This document shows positions 1 to 6,814 of a DNA stretch of 10,437 bases, in pieces. The DNA is from CAYJXJ01 sp964374095 (GTDB lineage Bacteria > Elusimicrobiota > Elusimicrobia > UBA1565 > UBA9628): contig CAYJXJ010000168.1 of NCBI GenBank assembly GCA_964374095.1, forward strand, positions 1 through 10,437, written 5' to 3'. A program made the position numbers and the translations under genes. The notes beneath the pieces were generated by a model. It was not told the origin of the DNA. It did no database searches and was given only the letters and a program-made list of their open reading frames with translations. Every line of letters starts with the position of its first letter. Positions within the stretch are counted from its first letter, which is position 1.

Positions 1-51
1 TTTTGCGCGATCATGGGAGATAAGCGTAAAACCGAAGACCCGGCGCCTCAT
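1..51 (-). CDS. 5' end of an unidentified gene, cut by the window edge
   Basis: An ATG overlaps the stop codon of the upstream GAF-PAS gene (TAATG, one shared base) and opens a frame that runs to the window edge as 17 codons (MRRRVFGFTLISHDRAK). The stop-start overlap is the classic arrangement for translational coupling, so this is probably the next gene of the same operon. The visible residues are too few to assign a family. A downstream signalling partner, such as a kinase or an output protein, would make sense because the GAF-PAS protein has no output domain of its own; that is inference from context. No strong Shine-Dalgarno sequence sits at the right distance, which fits coupling or a chance ATG. 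Confidence 0.45.
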   Translation of the reverse strand, partial: MRRRVFGFTLISHDRAK

Positions 52-926
52 TAGACGTTGGTGATGTCCTGGAAGGTGATGCCCGCCCCGGAGATGTTTC
101 CCTCGGGATCGCGGATGAGGAGCGTGGAGTAGCCCAGGAGCTTCTCCTGGCCGTTGTGAGTCCACCGCAGGTCCTGGCGCTTGATGGCGTGGCGCGTCGT
201 CAGGGTGCGCATGAGGATCTCGGCGAACTCGGGGATGTGGGACAGGGCCTGGGCCAAGGGGATTTGAAGGGGCATCTCCGGGCTGATGCCGAGGATCTTT
301 CGGGCCGCCGGGTTGCACATGATGACGCGGCCGTTGCCGTCGGCGGCGATGAAGCCTCCCCCGAGGTTTTCCAGGACGCTGGCGTGGTAGGAGGTCACCT
401 TCTGCACGGTCGTCTCCATCCTCGCGGCGCGCAGGGCCATGGACGCCAGCGCGGTGATGGAGACCGCCAGCCGCAGGTCCTCCGGGGCGAAGCCCCGGTC
501 CCGCCGGTTGAGGAGTTCGATCACCCCCGCCAGCTCCATGCGGTCGAGGATGGGGAGGGCGAGTATGCTTCGCGTGGTGAAGCCCGTGATCTCGTCGACC
601 TTGGAGAGAAAGCGCGCGTCGGTCCGTACGTCCTCGACGATGACCGGCTCGCGGTGGCGCGCCACCCAGCCGCAGACCCCGACCCCGATCTCGATGGGGA
701 CGCCCGAAAGCTGACTCGCGGCCATGCCCAGGCAGTGGCGCACCACGAGTTGGCGCTGCTTGGGAAGGAAGACGAAATAGGTGGCCGCCTCCGCGTCGAG
801 AGCGACGGCCAGTTTCTCCACGATGCGTCCCCAGACGCGATCCTCGTCGGCGTCCTGGAGCTGGGCCAGGAAGTCGATGGTGTCGTGGAGGGATTGGAGA
901 CCGCCGCCGGCCAATGGCGACTTCAT
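51..926 (-). CDS. GAF-PAS sensory protein without an output domain
   Basis: This 291-residue soluble protein carries a GAF domain (about residues 14-166, including GVCGWVARHREPVIVEDV), a short helical linker (167-180) and a C-terminal PAS domain (about 181-291) that ends at GITFQDITNV. GAF and PAS domains bind small ligands or cofactors, or mediate signalling contacts. In histidine kinases the DITxx motif at the end of PAS normally leads into the kinase helix, but here the protein stops right there. There is no kinase, GGDEF, HTH or other effector, and no transmembrane segment or signal peptide. I chose the ATG at 926 because AGGA lies 9 nt upstream; an in-frame ATG at 944 would add six residues. 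It probably relays a signal to a partner, perhaps the gene coupled at 51. The ligand cannot be deduced. Confidence 0.85.
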   Translation of the reverse strand: MKSPLAGGGLQSLHDTIDFLAQLQDADEDRVWGRIVEKLAVALDAEAATYFVFLPKQRQLVVRHCLGMAASQLSGVPIEIGVGVCGWVARHREPVIVEDVRTDARFLSKVDEITGFTTRSILALPILDRMELAGVIELLNRRDRGFAPEDLRLAVSITALASMALRAARMETTVQKVTSYHASVLENLGGGFIAADGNGRVIMCNPAARKILGISPEMPLQIPLAQALSHIPEFAEILMRTLTTRHAIKRQDLRWTHNGQEKLLGYSTLLIRDPEGNISGAGITFQDITNV

Positions 927-1002
927 GGGGTCACATCCTAACATCTAACGGATTCCCGGCACAACCGGGTGGAATGCCTTGCGCCGACTCAATTCCTTAT
1001 CT

Positions 1003-2037
1003 CTAGCGCGTCATTTCCCGCACGGCCGCGAAGACTCCGTCGACGACCTGGGCCATGCGCGGGTAGTCCAGAGTGCCGGCCGTGTCCGAGGCGGTGTGGT
1101 AGCGGTCGTGACGGTAGAAGGCGGTGTCGCCGACCATGACGGCCGACCAGCCCCGGGACCAGTAGCTCCGGTGGTCGGAGTAGTCGATTCCCGGAATACT
1201 CGCCGGGCCGTTGATGGAGCGCACCTCGAGCGGGGAGGCGCGCCGCATGGCCCTCTTGACGCGCCGGGTCAGGCGGACGTCGGCCAGGCTGCCGACGACG
1301 GCGATGAAGTTTCCGGCGCTCGGGTAGAAGAGCCGGAGTATCGGCCAGGGGTAGTGTTGGCTGCCGGGGGAGTCTTGGAAGACGCCGATCATTTCCAATG
1401 AGATCATGCCGAGCACCCGGGCTCCCGCCTTCCGGAGGGCCGCGGCGTGCCGCTCGCTGCCCATCTGTTCCCCGGCGAAATAGGGCGGCTCTTCGAGGGT
1501 GTAGGCGACCAGTTCGACGGGCTTGAGCGGAGGGTCTTTGCCCAGCAGCCGGGCCAACTCGAGAAGGCCGGCCACGCCGCTGGCGTTGTCGTCGGCGCCG
1601 GGGAACCCCCCGTAGGCGTCGTAGTGAGCCCCCACCACGAAGACCTCGCCGCTCGGCGGCCCGAACCTCGCGATCACATTGCGGTAGGGACCGCGGGCGA
1701 TCAGCTTATTGCGCTGGTTGTATTCTTTGAAGGCGAAGGCCTGCTCCGAGACTTCGGCCCCGAGGCCCTTCAAGTGGCGGCTGATATAGGCCGCGGCGCG
1801 GTCCAGATTCTTGGGGTGCTCCGCGTCGCGGGGCAGGAAATCTTCGGAGAGGGCGCGCACATGCCGCCGCAGCCGGTCGGGGTCGGCGCCGTCCGGGCGG
1901 GAGGCGCCGCGTCCGAGAGGCCAGACCGGCTGCGCCACGATCCAGCCGGCCACCGCCACGATCACGGCGGGCACGGCCAGGATGAGGGCGAGTCTTTGAG
2001 GGTCGATCAAGCGCCGGGTCCTCGCTATTGCGGTCAT
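1003..2037 (-). CDS. M28-family zinc metallopeptidase, N-terminally membrane-anchored
   Basis: This 344-residue protein has an N-terminal hydrophobic helix (about residues 16-35, LALILAVPAVIVAVAGWIV) after a short basic segment, which predicts an uncleaved inner-membrane anchor with the catalytic domain outside the cytoplasm. The M28 signature is complete: His138 (GAHYDA), the bridging Asp150 (GADDNASG), general base Glu182 with ligand Glu183 (TLEE), Glu215 (SLEMIG) and His314 (RYHTASDT). M28 enzymes are aminopeptidases, or in some lineages glutaminyl cyclases; the full two-zinc ligand set and the aminopeptidase-like DDNASG favour peptidase. The substrate is unknown. An in-frame TTG at 2055 is a possible earlier start, but ATG 2037 has a -10 box 9 nt upstream, which would place that TTG upstream of or in the promoter. 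The gene is divergent from the amidase. Confidence 0.88.
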   Translation of the reverse strand: MTAIARTRRLIDPQRLALILAVPAVIVAVAGWIVAQPVWPLGRGASRPDGADPDRLRRHVRALSEDFLPRDAEHPKNLDRAAAYISRHLKGLGAEVSEQAFAFKEYNQRNKLIARGPYRNVIARFGPPSGEVFVVGAHYDAYGGFPGADDNASGVAGLLELARLLGKDPPLKPVELVAYTLEEPPYFAGEQMGSERHAAALRKAGARVLGMISLEMIGVFQDSPGSQHYPWPILRLFYPSAGNFIAVVGSLADVRLTRRVKRAMRRASPLEVRSINGPASIPGIDYSDHRSYWSRGWSAVMVGDTAFYRHDRYHTASDTAGTLDYPRMAQVVDGVFAAVREMTR

Positions 2038-2046
2038 GCGCCGCCC

Positions 2047-2052
2047 ATCATA
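2047..2052 (-). promoter_or_regulatory. -10 box for the M28 peptidase gene
   Basis: TATGAT on the minus strand, one mismatch from the TATAAT consensus, lies 9 nt before the ATG at 2037. With transcription normally starting 6-8 nt after the -10 box, the mRNA would have almost no leader. No Shine-Dalgarno sequence is present and no clear -35 is seen. Confidence 0.5.
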
Positions 2053-2084
2053 CAAAAGCGCCTGGCACCGATCCCGGTCAGCTT

Positions 2085-2092
2085 GCTAAAAT
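2085..2092 (+). promoter_or_regulatory. Extended -10 promoter for the amidase gene
   Basis: TGC followed by TAAAAT (2087-2092) forms an extended -10 element 8 nt before the ATG at 2101. No Shine-Dalgarno sequence separates them, so a leaderless or near-leaderless transcript is likely. The divergent M28 -10 lies 35 nt to the left, so both promoters share a 63 nt region. Confidence 0.5.
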
Positions 2093-2100
2093 CCCGGTCC

Positions 2101-4026
2101 ATGTCGATCTGGAGTCTGCTGGCCTGGGCGGCCGTTTACGCCGCGGCGGCGGCCCAGTCTCCCATCGTGGTCCGCTACCCCGAGGAAGGGGCCAAGGTGG
2201 AGACGCGCGCCGGGGTGCGGGTGATGGGCTCGGTCGCGGATCCCAAGGCCGTCCTCAAGATCGCCGGGAAGGCCGTCCCGGTGCACCGCAGCGGGGGCTT
2301 CCTCGCTTGGGTCCCCGTTTCGACCGGGACTTTTCAAATCCTCATCGCAGCGGAGCTGCCCAGCGGGTCGACGTCCTTGACCAGGACCATCACGGTGCCG
2401 GGACGGCCGGAACCGCTCCCTTCGTGGCCGGGCCGCATCGCGGTGGATGGGCTCGAGCCCGGCTCCGATCTGGAGCTTCCCGCCGGGGAGTGGCTCAACG
2501 TGGCCTTCCGCGGCTCTCCCGGCCATCGGGCCGAGTTCCAATTGCCGGGCGGGCGATCGCGTCTGCCCATGGTCGAGACCGCGCCGGGACTCTACCAGGG
2601 ATCGATCGTGGTCCAATCCGATGACTTCCCCGCTCCGGGGCCCGTGCGGTTTCATTTGAAGGAGGCGGGCGGCGCTGCGGTCTCGGCCCTGTCGCACGGG
2701 AAGGTCGGCCTGTCGGGGCGGGTGTGGGGAGTGGCGGAGGTCCGATCGGAGGAGCCGATCAACGTCCGAGCCGGACCCTCGGGAGCCTTCCTGTTCTTTC
2801 CGGTCGCGGGGACCCGCTTCGTCATCGGGTCGCGCCGCGGCGGCATGGTGGAATTGCGCCTGTCGGACCATCTGAGGGCGTGGACGGGGGCCGCCGGACT
2901 TGATATGCTCGCCGAAGGCACCCCTCCCCCGCGCGCCGCGCTGCACACGCTGCGGACCGAGGCGCGCGGGGATGCGACGACCCTGCACTTGGGCTTGAGC
3001 GAGCGCGTCCCCTTCATCGTCGATTCCGACGCGGCCGGGGGGCTGTCCGTGCGCCTCTTCTACACCACGGCCGACACGGATTGGATAATCTATGACTCCT
3101 CGGACACGTTCGTCCGGGAAGTGGGCTGGCGGCAGGTCGAAAACCAGGAGGCGCTCGTGACGGCGCGCCTGGAGCCGGGACGCCGGCATTGGGGATGGCA
3201 TGCCGAGTGGGAGCCGGGAGGGCTCAAGATCGAGCTGCGCCATCCCCCGCGCCTGCCGGAGAAAGGTTCGGTCCTGCGCGGCCGCGTGGTGATCGTCGAT
3301 CCAGGGCACGGGCCGGCGGCGCCGGGCGCCATGGGTCCGACCGGGGTTTTGGAGAAGGACGTCAATCTCGCCATCGCCCGCCAATTGCGGGAGCTGCTCC
3401 AGCAGGAAGGGGCCGAGGCCGTCATGACCCGGGACGGAGACGTCGAAGTCGGCTTGCTCGACAGGGCCAAGCTCGCGCGCGAGAAGCGCGGGGAGGTCTT
3501 CCTCAGCCTGCACAACAACAACCTTCCCGAGAATATCAACCCCTTCGCCCGTCCGCACGGCCTCTCCGTATTCTACTACCACCCCCACAGCCTCGAGTTG
3601 GGGCGGGCGGTTCACCGCGGGCTCCTGCGCTCCATCGGGCTTCCCGACGAGGGGCTGCGCTACGGCAACCTGTACGTGGCGAGGATTTCCGCCATGCCGG
3701 CGGCGCTGGTCGAATCGGCCTATATGACTTTCCCGGAGCAGGAAGCCCTGCTCGTCTCGCACCGCTTCCAGCGCAAGGTCGCGACCGCGGCGCTCGAGGG
3801 TCTGCGCGACTTCCTGGAGGCCGAGCGGCAGCGCCAGCGGCGGGAAAGCCGGGCCCCCGCCATCGCCCGGCCCGCGCCGGAGTCCGATCTGTCGGATTTC
3901 CCGGCCTCCGCCCGGACGGCGCGCGCCCCGGCAAAACCGAAAGCGCCCGCATCCGCCCGGGGCCGTATCGGCGCGCCCAAGAAGCCGGGTCCAGCCGGCC
4001 GCGGCCGCATGCGTTCCCGGCGCTAG
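2101..4026 (+). CDS. Exported N-acetylmuramoyl-L-alanine amidase (amidase_3) with beta-domain stalk and basic tail
   Basis: This 641-residue protein would cleave the bond between N-acetylmuramic acid and L-alanine in peptidoglycan. Residues 1-19 are a signal peptide (AAAAAQSP, cut after Ala). An Ig-like beta domain follows (about 20-105), then a less clear beta region, an SH3-like segment (about 200-265, with INVRAGPSG), and an AMIN-like region (about 280-390). The catalytic amidase_3 domain (about 394-575) shows the zinc ligands His403 (VDPGHG), Glu418 (LEKD) and His471 (LHNNN), and the catalytic Glu538 (VESAYM). From about 573 to the end lies a strongly basic tail rich in Pro, Ala and Arg, probably disordered, which could bind anionic wall polymers. 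The frame is open far upstream, but ATG 2101 starts a perfect signal peptide and follows a -10 box. The layout resembles AmiC-type daughter-cell separation amidases, but the N-terminal modules are unusual. Confidence 0.9.
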   Translation: MSIWSLLAWAAVYAAAAAQSPIVVRYPEEGAKVETRAGVRVMGSVADPKAVLKIAGKAVPVHRSGGFLAWVPVSTGTFQILIAAELPSGSTSLTRTITVPGRPEPLPSWPGRIAVDGLEPGSDLELPAGEWLNVAFRGSPGHRAEFQLPGGRSRLPMVETAPGLYQGSIVVQSDDFPAPGPVRFHLKEAGGAAVSALSHGKVGLSGRVWGVAEVRSEEPINVRAGPSGAFLFFPVAGTRFVIGSRRGGMVELRLSDHLRAWTGAAGLDMLAEGTPPPRAALHTLRTEARGDATTLHLGLSERVPFIVDSDAAGGLSVRLFYTTADTDWIIYDSSDTFVREVGWRQVENQEALVTARLEPGRRHWGWHAEWEPGGLKIELRHPPRLPEKGSVLRGRVVIVDPGHGPAAPGAMGPTGVLEKDVNLAIARQLRELLQQEGAEAVMTRDGDVEVGLLDRAKLAREKRGEVFLSLHNNNLPENINPFARPHGLSVFYYHPHSLELGRAVHRGLLRSIGLPDEGLRYGNLYVARISAMPAALVESAYMTFPEQEALLVSHRFQRKVATAALEGLRDFLEAERQRQRRESRAPAIARPAPESDLSDFPASARTARAPAKPKAPASARGRIGAPKKPGPAGRGRMRSRR

Positions 4027-4206
4027 GGCGCTAGGGACTCGACGCGGCTATCGCGGGATCGATTTTGACCGGAGCCTTAACCGCTCTGACCATGACGCCC
4101 CGTTCCCCGGTCTGAACGGCTTCCAATAGTGACGGTACCAACTCGCCGGCTTCCCCTCCGATCTCATGGTTGCCGGGGAGCCCCCGCGAGTGCCGGGGAT
4201 TTAGAG

Positions 4207-4223
4207 CTCGGTCCAGGACCGAG
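4207..4223. repeat. 17-nt palindrome
   Basis: CTCGGTCC and GGACCGAG are perfect complements separated by a single A. It could fold as a small hairpin or bind a dimeric protein. It lies in the convergent intergenic region 52 nt from a larger palindrome. Confidence 0.5.
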
Positions 4224-4274
4224 TTGCTGGCGGCGCATTCTCCGACGCCGGCCCGCCGTTTCCGTACCTGAGCC

Positions 4275-4303
4275 GAATTTACTCCCAGTCTGGGAGTAAA
4301 TTC
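4275..4303. repeat. Perfect 13-bp inverted repeat with 3-nt loop
   Basis: GAATTTACTCCCA (4275-4287) and TGGGAGTAAATTC (4291-4303) are exact reverse complements around GTC. The outer half of the stem is AT-rich, unlike its GC-rich surroundings, and the core is CTCCCA/TGGGAG. It could be a bidirectional transcription terminator for the converging genes, though without a plain T-tract, or a relic of a small mobile element. The two readings cannot be told apart here. Confidence 0.65.
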
Positions 4304-4431
4304 CTGTTGGACGCTTTGAGGGGGTCAATCCGTGACTCCCTCCAGAGCGCGGGCGTCCGCCGAAGTTATCCCCATCGCTTGGGGCGCCCAAAGTGCGGGG
4401 GAAAACTGCCGGCTCGCCGGCGCCCCCGGCA

Positions 4432-6420
4432 TCATCGCGGCGGCTGTGAGATGAAGCTCCCGAAGACGATGCCGCGCTTCACGGGCTTGGCCGCGGTCAG
4501 GTCGGTGACCCAGCCGTGGCGGCCGGAGACGGCCCGCGGCGTGCCGAAGCGCTCCCGGAAGGTCGCGCGCAGCACGCGGCCGGCCGAGCCCCGCGCCTCG
4601 ATGAGCTCCTCGCCGCCCGCGAAGATCATCACATGCGTGGCGGTCCCGGAGGTTGGGGAATCCGTCAGAAAAACGAGGTCTCCGGGCTCCAGTTCCAGCG
4701 GTCCGACCCTTTTGGAGCGGAGCATCTGCTCGTGGGCGTCTCTAGGCACCGCGATCCCGGCCGACTGGTAGGCCAGGTTGACGAGTCCCGAGCAATCCAC
4801 TCCCGAAACCGCCGCGGTCCCCGTGGAGGTCCGTCCGCCCCAGACGTAGGGGGCGTCCATCAAGAGCCCGGCGATGCGCAGGACTTCCGCGCGGGCGGCC
4901 GCGGGCGAGATTTTGGCGGCGGGCCGCTGGAGGAGGGCCGAGAGGGCCATGGCCGGGCGGCCGTCATGCAGGCGGACCAAGGAGAGGTCCCCTTGCCGGG
5001 CTTCCTCGCGCAGCCTGGCCCCGAGCGGCACCGTCAGGGGTTGAGGGGGGGACTGCAGGAATGCCCGCGATTCCTTGACGAAGGCGTTGGGCGCCGGGGC
5101 CGGTCCGTAGGCCAAGTCTTGGGCGCTCACCCAGCCGGGATAGCCCTGCCAGCGCTTCGCGGGAAGGAAGGATTCCTGGTCCAGGGCTTCGACGCGGGCC
5201 CACGGACCGTCGACTCCCAGGACCCGCACGCGCTCGCCGTAGAGGAGCTGGGACAGCCGGTCCTTGTCCGCGGCGCGTCCGTCGCCGGGGCGGGGTTTGC
5301 GGCGCAGCTCGGTCGCCGGCGCGCCCACGCTAAACTCCCGGGCGAAGGGTTTGGACAGGAGGTAGGCGAGGCCCTTCTTGTTGAGCCGCCAGGCCTTGTG
5401 GAACTGGGCGCGGTCATAGACGCGGCGCGCCCCGCGCCGCTCCGGCGACGCGGGGTCCAAGCAGATCACGTGGCCGTCCGGCGTGAAGCCGGCGACGACG
5501 AGGAGGTGGCCTCGGGTCTTTTTGATGGGAGCTCCGGAAAGTTCGCCGGGGCCGAAACTGATGCTCACGACCACGGGGCGTCCGGCGGCGATCTCAAGCT
5601 CGAGGTCCGAAAGCGATTCCAGCCTGGCGACGAAGCCCTCGAGGCCCCAGCCCGAGGCGGCGGCCACGTTGAAGGGCCAATTGCCGAATATGCCGGAAAC
5701 CCGGTCTTGGACCTGGAGGGCGACGTCGACGGTCGGCTTGCGCACCCCCCAGTGCTCGAGCACCATGGCCAGCGCGGTGGGGCTGCAGATATCGTGGCGG
5801 AACCGCTCGGCCTCCTCCATTTGGGAACGGGGCCGCAGGGCGAGCTCACGCACCCACGGCCCCGCCGCGAAGGCGGGGGGCGCCTCGGGCCCGGGCCCGG
5901 AGGCGACGGTCACGGCCGCCAACCGAAGGACGGCCGGGCGCTTGCCGGCCTTCAAACGGATGCGGTAGCGGAACGCCTCGGCCGGGCGCTTGAGTTTGAG
6001 GGTATCGGCGTCGACCCAACCGGCCGCATCCTCTTGGCGCTCGGGCGAGGAGCCGCCTTCCGGCTCGGCGACGCCGAGCCGGAACCACGCCGTCCATTTG
6101 CCGTCGACGCGAGCCTGGGCCTCGGCCTCGAGTCTCGACCCCTTCGTGAGATCCGCGTTCCAGGACACGACCAGGTCTTCGAAGGGGGATGGCGGGAAGA
6201 TTTCCCTGGACGTGAGGATGCCTTCGGGAGCCGTCGATAGGACCAGGCCCAGATCGAATGGGGCCGGTTCCAGCCCGACGAGTTGGGCTCCCGTGAGATC
6301 GAGCGGGGTGCGGTGCGCGATGGTGAAGTTCACGGCGCCGGCCTCAGAAAGGCTCCCGAAAAGGGCCGCGGCGCCCGCCGCCATGAGGGCGGCCCCGCGC
6401 CGCCCCGCGCTTCCACCCAT
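4432..6420 (-). CDS. Exported C39-like peptidase / SH3-like / NlpC-P60 fusion protein
   Basis: This 662-residue protein begins with a signal peptide (ALMAAGAAALFGSLSEAGA, about residues 1-29) and a beta-rich N-terminal region (30-190). A papain-like C39 domain follows (about 200-355), with Cys212 (DICSPTA), His305 (RGHLLVVAG) and Asp322 (CLDPASP). An SH3-like segment (about 395-450, YGERVRVLG and GYPGWVSAQDL) leads to a C-terminal NlpC/P60 domain (about 510-650) with Cys543 (VDCSGL), His596 (THVMIF), and a Glu at 608 (LIEA) where a His, Asn or Gln often sits. NlpC/P60 enzymes cut gamma-D-Glu-diamino acid bonds in peptidoglycan stem peptides; C39-like domains cut peptides, often after Gly-Gly. 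Two cysteine peptidases in one exported chain is uncommon. I chose ATG 6420 because the signal peptide follows directly; an in-frame start at 6435 is possible. It lies 31 nt after the ferredoxin stop, so the two are probably cotranscribed. Confidence 0.85.
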   Translation of the reverse strand: MGGSAGRRGAALMAAGAAALFGSLSEAGAVNFTIAHRTPLDLTGAQLVGLEPAPFDLGLVLSTAPEGILTSREIFPPSPFEDLVVSWNADLTKGSRLEAEAQARVDGKWTAWFRLGVAEPEGGSSPERQEDAAGWVDADTLKLKRPAEAFRYRIRLKAGKRPAVLRLAAVTVASGPGPEAPPAFAAGPWVRELALRPRSQMEEAERFRHDICSPTALAMVLEHWGVRKPTVDVALQVQDRVSGIFGNWPFNVAAASGWGLEGFVARLESLSDLELEIAAGRPVVVSISFGPGELSGAPIKKTRGHLLVVAGFTPDGHVICLDPASPERRGARRVYDRAQFHKAWRLNKKGLAYLLSKPFAREFSVGAPATELRRKPRPGDGRAADKDRLSQLLYGERVRVLGVDGPWARVEALDQESFLPAKRWQGYPGWVSAQDLAYGPAPAPNAFVKESRAFLQSPPQPLTVPLGARLREEARQGDLSLVRLHDGRPAMALSALLQRPAAKISPAAARAEVLRIAGLLMDAPYVWGGRTSTGTAAVSGVDCSGLVNLAYQSAGIAVPRDAHEQMLRSKRVGPLELEPGDLVFLTDSPTSGTATHVMIFAGGEELIEARGSAGRVLRATFRERFGTPRAVSGRHGWVTDLTAAKPVKRGIVFGSFISQPPR

Positions 6421-6451
6421 TGGAGGCGCGGGCAACCCAGGGTGACAATCC

Positions 6452-6766
6452 CTATTTAACCAGCTTGTTGGTCGCCTTATGGGGCGGTTCGTTGATCGGC
6501 CGGGTCGGGGCCTTGGGGTTTCCCTTGAAGGTGGGGGTGAGTTCGGCGTTGATCTTGGCCCACTCGGGGTTCTCCTCGACCGAGCCCAGGATGGCTCCGA
6601 TCGGGCATTCCGGCAGGCAGACCCCGCAGTCGATGCAGACCTGCGGATCGATGATCATGAAGGCCTCGTTCTGGTACGGCCCGGGGTGGATGCACTCGAC
6701 CGGGCAGACATCGACGCAGGAGGCGTAGACTTCGCCGAGGCATTTGTCGGTGATGACGTGGCTCAT
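6452..6766 (-). CDS. Seven-iron (3Fe-4S/4Fe-4S) ferredoxin, FdxA-like
   Basis: This 104-residue cytoplasmic electron carrier aligns by eye with Azotobacter ferredoxin I and FdxA. Cys9, Cys17 and Cys54 match the [3Fe-4S] ligands; Cys21, Cys44, Cys47 and Cys50 match the [4Fe-4S] ligands. Position 12, where a classical 2[4Fe-4S] ferredoxin would have a ligand Cys, is Glu, which argues for the seven-iron type. Cys25 corresponds to the non-ligand Cys24 of Azotobacter. The C-terminal 45 residues are a Lys- and Pro-containing extension typical of the longer seven-iron ferredoxins. The start is well supported by AGGAGAGG ending 3 nt before ATG 6766. It is the first gene of a probable two-gene unit with the exported peptidase, but a functional link between a redox protein and a wall hydrolase is not apparent. 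The redox partner is unknown. Confidence 0.93.
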   Translation of the reverse strand: MSHVITDKCLGEVYASCVDVCPVECIHPGPYQNEAFMIIDPQVCIDCGVCLPECPIGAILGSVEENPEWAKINAELTPTFKGNPKAPTRPINEPPHKATNKLVK

Positions 6767-6769
6767 GGA

Positions 6770-6777
6770 CCTCTCCT
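6770..6777 (-). promoter_or_regulatory. Strong ribosome-binding site of the ferredoxin gene
   Basis: AGGAGAGG on the minus strand, with the AGGAG core 6 nt before ATG 6766. It is the clearest Shine-Dalgarno sequence in the window and contrasts with the neighbouring genes, which have none. Confidence 0.75.
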
Positions 6778-6795
6778 AGCGAAAATTGTGAAAAC

Positions 6796-6804
6796 TGCTA
6801 TACT
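6796..6804 (+). promoter_or_regulatory. Extended -10 promoter for the outer-membrane protein gene
   Basis: TGC followed by TATACT (6799-6804) is a near-consensus extended -10. The predicted transcription start, about 7 nt later, falls within a few bases of the GTG at 6815, so the transcript would be leaderless or nearly so. No good -35 is visible, as is usual for extended -10 promoters. This element also argues against the in-frame GTG at 6788, which lies upstream of it. Confidence 0.6.
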
Positions 6805-6814
6805 CAGCCCGACC

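Larger units (their letters stand above)
4031..4324 (-). pseudogene. Possible decayed coding fragment, family unknown
   Basis: On the minus strand a frame stays open for 97 codons between a TGA at 4325-4327 and a TAG at 4031-4033. Its C-terminal part reads like real protein, with phrases such as GGEAGELVPSLLEAV and GERGVMVRAVKAPVKIDPA, and a balanced mix of Glu, Leu and Val rather than the Arg/Pro/Gly-rich text of shadow frames. There is no ATG or GTG start before a Met at about two thirds of its length, and the frame runs straight through the 29 nt palindrome. It might be the 3' relic of a displaced gene, or chance in GC-rich DNA. A GNHE tetrapeptide recalls metallophosphoesterases, but nothing else supports that. 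Confidence 0.2.
4027..4431. other. Convergent intergenic region with two inverted repeats and no convincing gene
   Basis: This 405-base stretch lies between the stops of the amidase (plus) and the C39-NlpC/P60 gene (minus). Right after the amidase stop region there is an exact 8-base tandem duplication (CGCTAGGG at 4021-4028 and 4029-4036). Two strong palindromes follow, at 4207-4223 and 4275-4303. Neither is followed by a T-run on either strand, so standard intrinsic terminators are not evident, although convergent genes would need termination here. A 97-codon open frame without a usual start (minus, 4034-4324) is described separately. Confidence 0.6.

Noticed and set aside
952..975. Hairpin CCCGG/CCGGG between the M28 and GAF-PAS genes as a terminator
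   Set aside because: The stem is only five pairs (or eight with a bulge) and no T-run follows in the direction of transcription.
1447..2100. Upstream in-frame extension of the amidase reading frame
   Set aside because: It is antisense to the M28 gene, and its text is the Gly/Arg/Pro-rich kind typical of shadow frames. ATG 2101 begins a clean signal peptide after a -10 box.
2086..3762. Long minus-strand open frame opposite the amidase
   Set aside because: Low-complexity Arg/Gly/Pro/His translation without recognisable motifs; the plus-strand frame has complete catalytic motifs.
4516..6240. Long plus-strand open frame opposite the C39-NlpC/P60 gene
   Set aside because: Shadow frame caused by high third-position GC; no motif or start signal.
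6479..6814. Upstream in-frame extension of the outer-membrane protein frame
   Set aside because: It mirrors the ferredoxin gene on the other strand; the promoter and signal peptide place the start at 6815.
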